Position numbers and translations under genes: made by a program. From the NCBI RefSeq assembly GCF_036320965.1, contig NC_092249.1, positions 11,543,447 to 11,607,446 of the forward strand: a DNA stretch of 64,000 bases, read 5' to 3'. Of the stretch, positions 31,800-45,773 are shown piece by piece (position 1 is the first letter of the stretch; every line of letters begins with the position of its first letter). Source of the DNA: Panulirus ornatus (lineage: Eukaryota > Arthropoda > Malacostraca > Decapoda > Palinuridae). The notes beneath the pieces were generated by a model that saw only the letters and a list, made by a program, of their open reading frames with translations, made no database searches and was not told where the DNA came from.

Positions 31800-34700
31800 T
31801 TTTTTTTTTTTTTTGCTTTGTCAGTCTCCCGCATTTGCGAGGTAGCGCAAGGCAACAGACGAAAGAAATGGCCCAACCCACCCCCATACACATGTATATA
31901 CATACACGTCCACACACGCAAATATACATACCCATACATCTCAATGTACACATATATATATACACACACAGACACATACATATATACACATGCACACAAT
32001 TCACACTGTCTGCCTTTATTCATTCCCATCGCCACCTCACCACGCATGGATTAACATCCCCTTCCCCCCTCATGTGTGCAAGGTAATGCTAGGAAAAGAC
32101 AACAAAGGCCACATTCGTTCACACTCAGTCTCTAGCTGTCATGCATGTCAGCTCCCTTTCCACATCCAGGCCCCACAAAACTCTCCATGGTTTACCCCAG
32201 ACGCTTCACATGCCCTGATTCAATCCACTGACAGCACATCGACCCCGGTATACCACATCGATCCAATTCACTCTATTCCTTCCCCGCCTTTCACCCTCCT
32301 GCATGTTCAGGCCCCGATCACTCAAAATCTTTTTCACTCCATCTTTTCACCTCCAATTTGGTCTCCCACTTCGCGTTCCCTCCACCTCTGACACATATAT
32401 CCTCTTGGTCAATCTTTCCTCACTCATTCTCTCCATGTGACCAAACCATTTCAAAACACCCTCTTCTGCTCTATCAACGACAATCTTTTAATTTCCACAC
32501 ATCTCTCTTACCCTCACATTACTTACGCGATCAAACCACCTCACATCACACATTGTCCTCAAACATCTCATTTCCAGCACATCCATCCTCCTGCGCACAA
32601 CTCTATCCATAGCCCACACCTCGCAACCATACAACATTGTTGGAACGATTATTCCTTCAAACATAGCCATTTTTGCTTTCTGAGATAATGTTCTCGACTT
32701 CCACACATTCTTCAAGGCTCCCAGGATTTTCGCCCCCTCCTCCACCCTATGATTCACTTCGCTTCCATGGTTCCATCGACAGCCAGATCCACTCCCAGAT
32801 ATCTAAAACACTTCACTTCCTCCAGTTTTTCTCCATTCAAACTTACCTCCCAATTGACTTGACCCTCAACCCTACTGTACCTAATAACCTTGCTCTTATT
32901 CACATTTACTTTTAACTTTCTTCTTTCACACACTTTACCAAACTCAGTCAATAGCTTGTGCAGTTTCTCACATGAATCAACCACCAGCGCTGTATCATCA
33001 GCGAACAACAACTGACTCACTTCCCAAGCTCTCTCATCCCCAACAGACTTCATACTTGCCCCTCTTTCCAAAACTCTTGCATTCACCTCCCTAACAACCC
33101 CATCCATAAACAAATTAAACAACCATGGAGACATCACACACCCCTGCTGCAAACCTACATTCACTGAGAACCAATCACTTTCCTCTCTTCCTACACGTAC
33201 ACATGCCTTACATCCTCGATAAAAACTTTTCACTGCTTCTAACAACTTGCCTCCCACACCATATTTTCTTAGTACCTTCCACAGAGCATCTCTATCAACT
33301 GTATCATATGCCTTCTCCAGATCCATAAATGCTACATACAAATCCATTTGCTTTTCTAAGTATTTCTCACATACATTCTTCAAAGCAAACACCTGATCCA
33401 CACATCCTCTACCACTTCTGAAACCACACTGCTCTTCCCCAATCTGATGCTCTGTACATGCCTTCACCCTCTCAATCAATACCCTCCCATATAATTTACC
33501 AGGAATACTCAACAAACTTTTATACCTCTGTAATTTGAGCACTCACTCTTATCCCCTTTGCCTTTGTACTATGGCACTATGCATGCATTCCGCCAATCCT
33601 CAGGCAGCTCACCATGAATCATACATACATTAAATAAGCTTACCAACCAGTCAACAATACAGTCACTCCCTTTTTAATAAATTCCACTGCAATACCATCC
33701 AAACCTGCTGCCTTGCCGGCTTTCATCTTCAGCAAAGCTTTTGCTACCTCTTTTTTGTTTACCAAATCATTTTCCCTAACCCTCTCACTTTGCACACCAC
33801 CTCGACCAAAACACCCTATATCTGCCACTCTATCATCAAACACATTCAACAAACCTTCAAAATACTCACTCCATCTCCTTCTCACATCACCACTACTTGT
33901 TATCACCTCCCCATTAGCCCCCTTCACTGAAGCTCCCATTTGTTCCCTTGTCTTACGCTCTTTATTTACCTCCTTCCAGAACATCTTTTTATTCTCCCTA
34001 AAATCTAATGATACTCTCTCTCCCCAACTCTCATTTGCCCTCTTTTTCATCTCTTGCACCTTTCTTTTGACCTCCTGCCTCTTTCTTTTATACATCTCCC
34101 ACTCATTTGCATTTTTTCCCTGCAAAAATCGTCCAAATGCCTCTCTCTTCTCTTTCACTAATAATCTTACTTCTTCATCCCACCACTCACAACCCTTTCT
34201 AATCAATCCATCTCCCACACTTGTCATGCCACAAGCATCTTTTGCACAAGCCATCACTGCTTCCCTAAATACATCCCATTCCTCCCCCACTCCCCTTACT
34301 TCCTTTGTTCTCACCTTTTTCCATTCTGTACTCAGTCTCTCCTGGTACTTCCTCACACAAGTCTCCTTCCCAAGCTCACTCACTCTCACCACTCTCTTTA
34401 CCCCAACATTCTCTCTTCCTTTCTGAAAACCCCTACAAATCTTCACCTTCACCTCCACAAGATAATGATTAGACATCTCTCCAGTTGCACCTCTCAGCAC
34501 ATTAACATCCAAAAGTCTCTCTTTCGCATGCCTATCAATTAACACGTAATCCAATAACGCTTTCTGGCCATCTCTCCTACTTACATACATATACTTATGT
34601 ATATCTCACTTTTTAAACCAGGTATTCCCAATCACCAGTCCTTTTTCAGCACATAAATCTACAAGCTCTTCACCATTTCCATTTACAATACTGAACACCC

Positions 34701-35354
34701 CATGTATACCAATTATTCCCTCAACTGCCACATTACTCACCTTTGCATTCAAATCACCCATCACTATAACCCAGTCTTGTGCATCAAAACCACTAACACA
34801 CTCATTCAGCTGCTCCCAAAACACTTGCCTCTCATGATCTTTCTTCTCATGCCCAGGTGCATATGCACCAATAATCACCCATCTCTCTCCATCAACTTTC
34901 AGTTTCCCATATCAATCTAGAATTTACTTTCTTACACCCTATCACATACTCCCACAACTCCTGTTTCAGGAGTAGTGCTACTCCTTCCCTTGCTCTTGTC
35001 TTCTCACTTACACTCTGGCTTTACTCCCAAGACATTCCCAAACCAATCTTCCCCTTTACCCTTGAGCTTCGTTTCACTCAGAGCCAAAACATACAGGTTC
35101 CTTTCCTCAAACATACTACCTATCTCTCCTTTTTTCTCATCTTGGTTACATCCACACACATTTAGACTCCCCAATCTGAGCCTTCGAGGAGGATAAGCAC
35201 TCCCCGCGTGACTCCTTCTTCTGTTTCCCCTTTTAGAAAGTTAAAATACAAGGAGGGGAGGGTTTCTGGCCCCCGCTCCCGTCCCTTTTAGTCGCCTTCT
35301 ACGACACGTGAGGAATGCGTGGGAAGTATTCTTTCTCCCCTATCCCCAGGGATA
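31800..35354 (-). mobile_element. RTE LINE, full length with frameshifts (RTE-16)
   Basis: Runs from a poly(A) tail (poly-T 31800-31814) to the palindromic 5' tip at 35340-35354, about 3.55 kb, with the long 3' UTR. Open pieces, read right to left, are 34606-34878 (endonuclease, GAYAPG and MGDLNAKVS), 33640-34590 (LLDYVLID, SNHYLV, linker and start of RT), 32754-33542 (RT, FADDTALVV) and 32488-32757 (C-terminal). Frameshifts include small deletions near 32375 and 33530. Variant KAYDTVDRD links it to RTE-13. Confidence 0.9.
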
Positions 35355-35490
35355 AAATCAATACTCTCCCATATTACTTACCAGGTATACTCAGCGAACT
35401 CCCTCTGTAGTTTGAACACTCACCTTTATCCTTTATCCCACTTGCCTTTAAACAATGGAACTGTACATGCATTCTGCCAATTTCTGATAC
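35355..35490 (-). mobile_element. Old RTE LINE, continuation (RTE-14b)
   Basis: Begins with the second AAATCAAT (35355-35362) and continues exactly where RTE-14a stopped (equivalents of KLYGRVLI and YRG.SLLS). It fades out near 35490. Confidence 0.7.
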
Positions 35491-35802
35491 ATTTTCAAAA
35501 TCATGCTGATTGCGTTTCACAGATTTTGGGATGACAATAATGATATGTATTTCATAATTATTACTGCTTCCCATTTTCAAATTTTCTTGATTGATGTCTC
35601 ATATCTTCTGAGGGTAAAGGACACTTTCTAAATTCACTCTAATTCCAAGCCATTTCTTCCTGCTTAAAACAGTTTCCTTGAGGGAACAGCTTCAAAATTA
35701 CTACAAACACTACTTCTATGAAAATACAAGACTTGTTGAGAGAAATCATATCAAGTTAATCTACAGCAACAGTTTAAAGTAAAAACAGCTCTAGTTTCTT
35801 AC
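35491..35802. other. Probable intron sequence next to host exon
   Basis: No element or coding sequence recognised. On the minus strand it begins with a good splice donor, GTAAGA (35797-35802), directly after the exon at 35803. Confidence 0.4.
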
Positions 35803-36261
35803 CTGATACCCCTGCTGCCACTACTTGTAGTCTTAGTGCTACCAGGTCCTGGCTTCTCTGTTGTATGTGTTTTAGAAGTGGATGCAGCTGTTGTCTTTGC
35901 TGGTCTAGATGATGTAGAATGTGTTCTGGATGTTGAAGATGATGCTTTAGATGTAGATGAAGAAGTCTTTGATGAGGATGATAAGCCTTTGGTTGATGAT
36001 GAATTTGTTGAAGATGGTTTCTTGGATGTGGACGATGAGGTCTTAGTTGATAAAGATGTTTTTGATGATGTTGTCTTGGAGTTGGATGAGCTTTTAGTTG
36101 AGGATGAATGAGTTTTAGATGATGATGCTTTTGGTGCAGATGACGAGCTTTTAGATGATGATGTTGAGGTCTTGGATGATGATGTTTTGCTGGTAGATGT
36201 CTTGCTTCTTGATTTTTCTGGGCCACCAGATGGCTTTTGTGCTTTATCTCTTTCTTTCATT
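35803..36261 (-). CDS. Host-gene exon candidate, Ser/Thr/Lys-rich low-complexity protein
   Basis: The minus strand reads openly from an ATG at 36261 (MKERDKAQKPSGG) through about 150 codons of Ser/Thr/Lys repeats such as KTSSSKTS and SSKSSSS. It ends at a consensus splice donor (CAG/GTAAGA) at 35803/35802, and without splicing it would stop one codon later. The frame stays open upstream to about 36281, close to a possible acceptor (ctttcag at about 36288), so this may be an internal exon. The composition suggests an intrinsically disordered linker. I do not recognise the gene, and low-complexity reading frames can be spurious. Confidence 0.45.
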
Positions 36262-36477
36262 CTGTTACTGCTCAAACACAATCACAGCTGAAAGTCATAA
36301 AAGTATTTCAATACAGCTCTACATCCCCTTAACAAAAAATATATGATAGCTGTTCATGACATTTCTAAAGGAGATGCAAGGCATACATGGGGAGTAGAAC
36401 AAATCAGCATAAATGCTGCATGAAAGCTGACATTGTGTAAACAAGTGGACCTGCAGCAAGGTCTAATGAATTATGTA
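36262..36477. other. Spacer between exon candidate and Tigger element
   Basis: No element recognised. On the minus strand 'ttatgactttcag' near 36288 could serve as a splice acceptor for the exon candidate. Confidence 0.35.
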
Positions 36478-36710
36478 CAGGTACACCACTGATTTTCCGG
36501 CAACTCATGGTTCGGCACCTCCTTTAGTGCGGACAAAATTACGTGAGGGAACTTGAAATTACCACAGCCACCAGACTAGTTTACTGGGAGGCCACAGATG
36601 GCATTCCATGTAGGGCACACTTATCTACATTCTTTACACTGCACTTGTTGGTGGTGATACCGCAATTCTGTGAGATTCTTAGCTTAATTTGATTGAATTT
36701 AACCCCAGCT

Positions 36711-37878
36711 ATGGCTTCTAAGACATATGAGAGTGTCAGTCGTGGTGTCAAACATAAACACCAGTCCAAATTGATCCAAGATAAAGTAAAACTGTTGAAA
36801 AAAATGGACCATGGTGTTTCGGTGTGTAAGCTGTGTGACATCTACAGTATTGGTTCATTAATTATTTATGATATAAAGAAGCAAAGGGAGAATATGTTGA
36901 AATTCTAGGCAGACAGCAATTCCAAGAAGGAAATGACAATTAGAAAAACTATGAAAGATCGTAAGAGTACTGAGCACGATCAAGTAATGATGGAATGGTT
37001 TTGGCAGCATCAGAGTGATGGAGTGGACTTGTCAGGTAGCATGATAATGGACCACACTAAGTTGTTCCATGAAGAACTTAAATTACAGCATGAGCATGCC
37101 TATAGTGAAAAGTGGCTTCAAAGATTCAAGAAGCGTCATGAAATTTCCATGAATAAAGTGCGGAAAAAAGCAGTCTACAAACCATGAAGGAGCTGCCAAG
37201 TAAGTGGACGAATTTGCGAAACTCATGACTGACGAGCACCTCCATCCTGAGCAGGTGCACAATGCATATGAAACTGCAGTATTCTGGCGATGAACACCTA
37301 AGAAAACACTAGCAACAGAAGACAAAGACCCACAGGATTCAAACTGGGGCATAACTAGGGGAAACAGCAACTATGGCAAGCACTGAAATGCATCCCTGTC
37401 CAAACAGATAACACCAATATCTTTTATTTCTATTACCTCTGCCAAGGAGATTATGTTTTTACCAGCTTTTGTTTGTTTGTCTGTGAGCAACTTTCAACAA
37501 AAGTTAAGAACAAATTTTGATGAAATTTTCAGGGAAAGTCAGAAATCACACAAGGACCAATTGAACAGATTTTAGGAGTGATCTGAATCATTGTCTGGAT
37601 CCAGGACGCCATTACGGAAATATCAATTTTTGTGAATAACTATTCAACTAATATTGATATCAATGTGATTCCAAGTGCCAAAGATATGTTTTCATAGTCA
37701 AGACATCTAAATGTTTACAATCCGAATAATTGTCTGGATCAAGGATGCCATTACACCACTGGCAGCCCCCTTCAAGTGGCACCCAGGGCACCTGCCCTAA
37801 CTGCCATACCCTAGATACGCTACTGGATTCAAACAATCTAGGGACAGACTTACCATCTTAGGGTGCTTAAACATTTAT
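36711..37878 (+). pseudogene. Tigger transposase fragment
   Basis: The N-terminal helix-turn-helix region (MASKTYESVSRG, then KVKLLKKMDHGVSVCKLC, then SIGSLIIYDIKKQ) is followed by a TAG at 36907 and continues as EMTIRKTMKDRKSTEHDQV, MMEWFWQHQSDG and WLQRFKKRHEISMNKV. These match the two DNA-binding halves of CENP-B-type transposases. After a frameshift near 37185 the text decays. Across the nested MITE the frame resumes as GFKQSRDRLTILGCLN (37825 onward), the start of the DDE region, and then ends. No catalytic triad remains. Confidence 0.8.
37345..37824. mobile_element. 480-bp non-autonomous DNA element (MITE) nested in Tigger
   Basis: Flanked by a perfect 10-bp duplication GGATTCAAAC (37335-37344 and 37825-37834). 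Its ends are imperfect inverted repeats, TGGGGCATAACTAGGG and CCCTAGATACGCTACT. Removing it restores continuous transposase reading across the junction. The interior has no coding capacity. A stretch near 37450-37560 with GTTTGTTTGTCTGT and GAAATTTTCAGGG resembles repeats common in invertebrate genomes. A 10-bp duplication would fit a Mutator-like element, but that assignment is tentative. Confidence 0.75.
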
Positions 37879-38058
37879 TATTTGTTTAATTTAAATACCT
37901 AGCAGTCATGGTATACTTTAGACACATGGTAGATGTATCATTAGAGGGTTAGAGGTGTGTTGAAATTATTATTACGTGACCACAGTTGGTTTGGCAAAAT
38001 GGTTAATCCAACAAGGCTTTGGAACCAAGAGTGCCAGAAAATCAGTGGTGTACCTGTA

Positions 38059-38815
38059 GCATAAAAATTGTAGAATATCAAGGGTAAGAACCACATCATA
38101 AATCATACATAACGCACCACAACGATATTTACAAATCATTAAAAGTAATCAGTGAAAAACTGCAATACACTTTAGTGAGACGAAAAGAAATGATAAGGTA
38201 TATATCATGCATGTATTGAGATTGTCAGACCATAGTACGACACAGGCCTTTGCATGATGCTGCCCCATTTGGTGGCTCTGACTAGAGCTGTACTCCAGCT
38301 CCACTGATGATTTAGAAAAAGACACAAGAGACAAGGCCAACCTGCTGATTTAGAAACAAGGATAATGATAGACTGACGTATAAAATCAATGAAGAAACAA
38401 AACTGACTAGGTGAAGATGTAGCTACATTTCAATTTAGATACTGATTTATGTAACCACAAGGTGAGGAAAAGAGCAGGAGTGTTCAACTTATATCACTAG
38501 CACCCTGAGTTATAACACTTAGGTATGTAAGCATTGTTGCATAACCATCTAATATTATCTTCCTCCATGAGTCAACTTCTGGTGAGAATAAAGACTGTAT
38601 GCAACCTATATTAATAGGTGTACACTGAATTAGGACAAGTTGACGTCCTTAAATAACAAAGGTTATCTTGATAAGCTTAAACTAGACACATCAAATCAAT
38701 GAAAATAACAGAGATTATCTTCATGAGCTTAAACTATACACATCAAAGTTAATGAGTCCTGTCTGAATATAAATCATCAATCTCAAACTACATATAGTCC
38801 ACATAAATGAATTTC
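38059..38815. other. Non-repeat stretch with a short tandem repeat
   Basis: No gene recognised. Two related ~50-base units, 'ataacaaaggttatcttgat' and 'ataacagagattatcttcat', lie at about 38655-38753; both continue 'gagcttaaact' or similar and 'acacatcaaa'. Confidence 0.4.
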
Positions 38816-40996
38816 AATTTCTAAAAGATGCAACAGAAGGAGCCATGCAGTGAGTGCTCATCCTCTGAAGGCTCAGGATGGGGTGTCTAAATAAGTGTGG
38901 ATGCAACCAAGATGAAAAGGGAGGAGATAAAGGTAGAATGTTTGAGGAAAGAAACCTGGATGTTCTGGCTCTGAGTAAAACAAAGTCCAAAGGTAAAGTG
39001 GAAGAACAGTTTGGAAAGGTCTTAGGAGTAAAGTTTGGGGCTGGTGACAGGACAAGAGCTAAAGGAGTATCATTAATCCAGAAACAGGAGTTATGGGAGT
39101 GTGTGAAAGAGTGTAAGGGAGTTAAATTCTGTACTGATATGGGTGAAATGAAAGTGGATTGCAAGAGATGTGTGATTAACACTTATGCAACTGGCCATGA
39201 GAATAAAGATCATGAGAGGCAAGTGTTCTGGGAGCAGCAGAGTGAGTTCATCAGCAGTTTTGATGGAAGAGACCAGGTACTGGTGATGGGTGATTTGAAT
39301 GCTTAAGTGAGTAATGTGGTAGCTGAGGGTATAATTGGGGGCATCATGTATTTAGTATTATGAGTGGAAATGGTGAACAGCTTGTGGAGTTGTATGCTGT
39401 AAAAGGACTGGTGACCAGGAATTCCAGGTTTAAAAAGAGAGATATACACAAGTATACATATATGAGTAGGACAGATGGTCAACAAGCATTACTGGATTAT
39501 GTAGGATTTGATAGACACGTAAAAGAGAGACTGTTGGATGTAAATATGCTGAGAAGGGCAGATGGTGGGATGTCTGATCACTATCTTGTGAAGGTGAGCG
39601 TGAGGATTTGTGAAGGATTTTGAGAAAGAAGAAATAATGTCAAGAAGAAGAGAGGGATAAGAGTAAGTGAGCTTAGAAAGGATAGATTTGTGTGAAGAAA
39701 TGCCAAGAGAGACTGAGTGTACTATGGCACAAAAGGTGACAGTAAATGAAGCAAGGGTTGTGAGTGAGGAATAGGAGTTATTTTGGGAAGCAGCGCTGGC
39801 ATCTGCAAGAGATGCATTGCCATGTGAAAGGTGGGAGGTGGGCAGATTAGAAAGAGTAGTGAGTGGTGGGATGAAGAAGAAAAGTTGTGAGTGAAAGAAA
39901 AAAGAGAGGCATTTGGATGGTGTTTACAGGGAAGCAATGCAAAAGATTGGGGAATGTATGAGAAAATGGAAGGTAGACAACAGGAAGGTGCAAGGGCCAA
40001 AAAAGAGGGCAAATGAGAGTTGGGGTGAAAGAAAAGAGAAGAGGAGGGGAAAGCCTTACAAAAGAGGAAATGTGGCAAGGCAGGTGGAGTGAATAGTACT
40101 GCAGTTGAATCTATTAAGAAAGGGGATGGCTGTGTTGTAAACTGGTTGGGCAGGATTTTCAATGTATGTTTGGATCATGGTGAGGTGCCTGAAAACTGGC
40201 AGAATGAATGTATAGTGCCACTGTATAAAGGCAAGGGGCATAAAGGAGGCTGTTCAAACTACAGAGGCAAAAGTTTATTGAGTGTACCTGGTGTGTTGTA
40301 TGGGAGGGTAGTGATTGAGAGGGTGAGGCCATTCTTAGAGCATCAGAATGGGGAGGACCGATGTGCTTGCACGAGTGGTACAGGATGTGTGGATCATATG
40401 TTTGGTAAGAAATACTTAAAAAAGCTAAGATGAATTTTGAATATGGCATTTGTGGATCTGAAAAAAGCATTTGATAGGGTTGACAGAGATGCCTTGTAAA
40501 TCTTAAGAATATGCAGCATGGGAGGAAAGTTGCTCGAAGCAGTGAGAAGTTTTTATCATGGGTGTAAGGCATGTGTATGAGTAGGAAGAGAGGAGAGTAA
40601 ACGGTTCAACTTGAAGGTTGGTCTGCGGCAGGGGTAGGTGATATCACCATGTTTGTTTGTTTGTTTATGGATAGGATAGTAAGGAAGGTAAATGAGAAAG
40701 TCTTGGAGAAAGGAGTAAGTATGCAGTCTGAGGGGGATAAGAAGCTACTTGTTTGCTGATGATACAGCACTGGTGGCAGATTCAAATGAGAAACTGCTGA
40801 AGTTGGTGACTGACTTTGGTGACTGAAAGTAAATGTGAAAAAAAGCAAGGTTATTAAGTTTACCTGGTTTAGGGACAGGTCAGATGGTGTGGAGTTTCAG
40901 TTGAGAAAACTGGAGGAAGTGAAATTTTTATATACTTGGGGTCGGACATAGCACCAAATGGAACCATGGATGTGGAAGTAAGTCACAGGGAGTGTG

Positions 40997-41053
<57 letters not shown>

Positions 41054-41288
41054 GGGGGCAGCTGAACATTCCGTAAGCACTGTAGAATGTGTGGAAAGAG
41101 AGATCATTATCTGGGAGGGCAAAAATAAGTATGTTTGAAGATACAGTTGTCCCTGCAGTATCATATGGATGCGAGACATGAGCTATAGATAAGACTGTGC
41201 AGAGGAGTGCTGGTGTAATGGAAATGAAACATTTAAAGACAATATGTGAAGAAAGCTGGTTTGATTGAACGAGTAATGAGAGGGTATG
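38816..41288 (+). mobile_element. Old RTE LINE with endonuclease, decayed (RTE-17)
   Basis: Starts in the 5' UTR equivalent ('aatttctaaaagatgcaac'). The endonuclease frame 38878-39306 shows CGCNQDEKGG, LALSKTKSKG (metal-binding Glu changed to Lys) and VMGDLNA, then a TAA. Later parts survive in pieces: 39360-39623 (SDHYLVK), the RT at 40089-40433, and the catalytic LFADDTALVA near 40752-40780. The C-terminal part is cut at about 41288 by stacked RTE 3' ends. A (GT)n tract expanded within it at 40999-41051. Confidence 0.82.
40999..41051. repeat. (GT)n tract
   Basis: About 26 GT units inside RTE-17, in place of the usual 'gtgggggagggggcg' segment. Confidence 0.95.
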
Positions 41289-41452
41289 AGATATTTTTTT
41301 ATTTATCATACTTGATTGCCGGTTCACGCATCAGTGAGGTAGTGCAAGGAAACACATGAAGAATGACCCATTCACTCATATACACACATATATGTACATA
41401 AACGCCCATACATGAGCGTACATATATCAACATATACACATTTATCTATATC
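41289..41452 (-). mobile_element. RTE 3' end fragment (RTE-18)
   Basis: About 160 bp of RTE 3' UTR on the minus strand with the tail at the left ('tttatttatcatacttgattgcc'), diverged. It is the first of three consecutive 3' ends in the same orientation. Confidence 0.7.
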
Positions 41453-41607
41453 TATTATACTTAATCGCTGTTTCCTGTGTCAGCAAAGTAGCGTCAGGAA
41501 ACAGACGAAGAATGGCCTATCAACACATATACACATACATATACATAAATGCATATGTATACGTATATGTATATATGCATATACATATACATATCTACAT
41601 ATATATA
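41453..41607 (-). mobile_element. RTE 3' end fragment (RTE-19)
   Basis: Second stacked RTE 3' end, starting 'ttatacttaatcgctgtttcc' and turning into a TA/CA-rich stretch. Confidence 0.7.
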
Positions 41608-42478
41608 TTCATTTATTTATTTATTTTGCTCTGTCGCTGTCTCCCGCATTAGCGAGGTAGTGCAAGGAAACAGACGAAAGAAATGGCCCAACCCACCCAT
41701 ATACACATGTATATACATACATGTCCACCCACGCAAATATACATACTTATACATCTCAATATACACATATATATACACACAGAGACATATACATAGATAC
41801 ACATGTACATAATTCATAGTCTGCCTTTATTCATTCCCATCGCCACCTCACCACACATGGAATAACGACCCCGCTCCACCCTCATGTGTGCGAGGTAGCA
41901 CTAGGAAAAGACAACAAAGGCCACATTCGTTCACACTCAGTCTCTAGCTGTCATGTAATAATACACCGAAACCACAGCTCACTTTCCACATCCAGGCCCC
42001 ACACAACTTTCCATGGTTTACCCCAGACGCTTCACATGCCCTGGTTCAATCCATTGACAGCACATCGACCCCGGTATACCACATCATTCCAATTCACTCT
42101 ATTCCTTGCACGCCTTTCACCCTCGTGCATGTTCAGGCCCCGGTCACTCAAAATCATTTTCACTTCATCTTTCCACCTCCAATTTGGTCTCCCACTTCTC
42201 CTCGTTCCCTCCACCTCTGACACATATATCCTCTTGGTCAATCTTTCCTCACTCATTCTCTCCATGTGAACAAACCATTTCAAAGCACCCTCTTATGCTC
42301 TCTCAACCATACTCTTTTTATTTCCACACATCTCTCTTACCCTTACATTACTTGCTCGATCACACCACCTCACACCACATATTGTCCTCAAACATCTCAT
42401 TTCCAGCACATCCACCCTCCTGTGCACAACTCTATCCATAGCCCACGCCTCGCAACCATACAACATTGTAGGAACCAC
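41608..42478 (-). mobile_element. RTE LINE, 3' part (RTE-20)
   Basis: Third stacked copy, with a long-form 3' UTR (41608-42050) and a C-terminal coding region. The open stretch 42032-42283 contains GRPNWRWKDEVK. A GAA-to-TAA change (near 42295) stops the frame. It ends at (TA)n inside the region encoding MLYGCEAWAMDR. Confidence 0.88.

Positions 42479-42510
<32 letters not shown>
42479..42510. repeat. (TA)n tract
   Basis: Imperfect TA repeat between the truncated end of RTE-20 and the 3' end of RTE-21. Confidence 0.9.

Positions 42511-45698
<3,188 letters not shown>

Positions 45699-45770
<72 letters not shown>
45699..45770. repeat. (TA)n tract
   Basis: TA repeat between RTE-22 and RTE-23, whose 3' ends face each other. 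Confidence 0.95.

Positions 45771-45773
<3 letters not shown>

Larger units (their letters stand above)
36478..38056 (+). mobile_element. Tigger/pogo-type DNA transposon with TIRs and TA duplication
   Basis: The ends are inverted repeats: CAGGTACACCACTGATTTTC at 36478 and its reverse complement ending at 38056, each flanked outside by TA (36476-36477 and 38057-38058). TA duplication and a transposase with CENP-B-like DNA-binding domains define the Tigger branch of the Tc1/mariner group. The element is about 1.58 kb including a nested 480-bp insertion. It lacks most of the catalytic domain, so it is a deletion derivative that other copies would have to move. Confidence 0.85.

Noticed and set aside
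35836..36111. Acidic plus-strand ORF (DDEVFDEDD type)
   Set aside because: It is the antisense reading of the Ser/Thr/Lys-rich exon; the opposite strand has the splice donor and better context.
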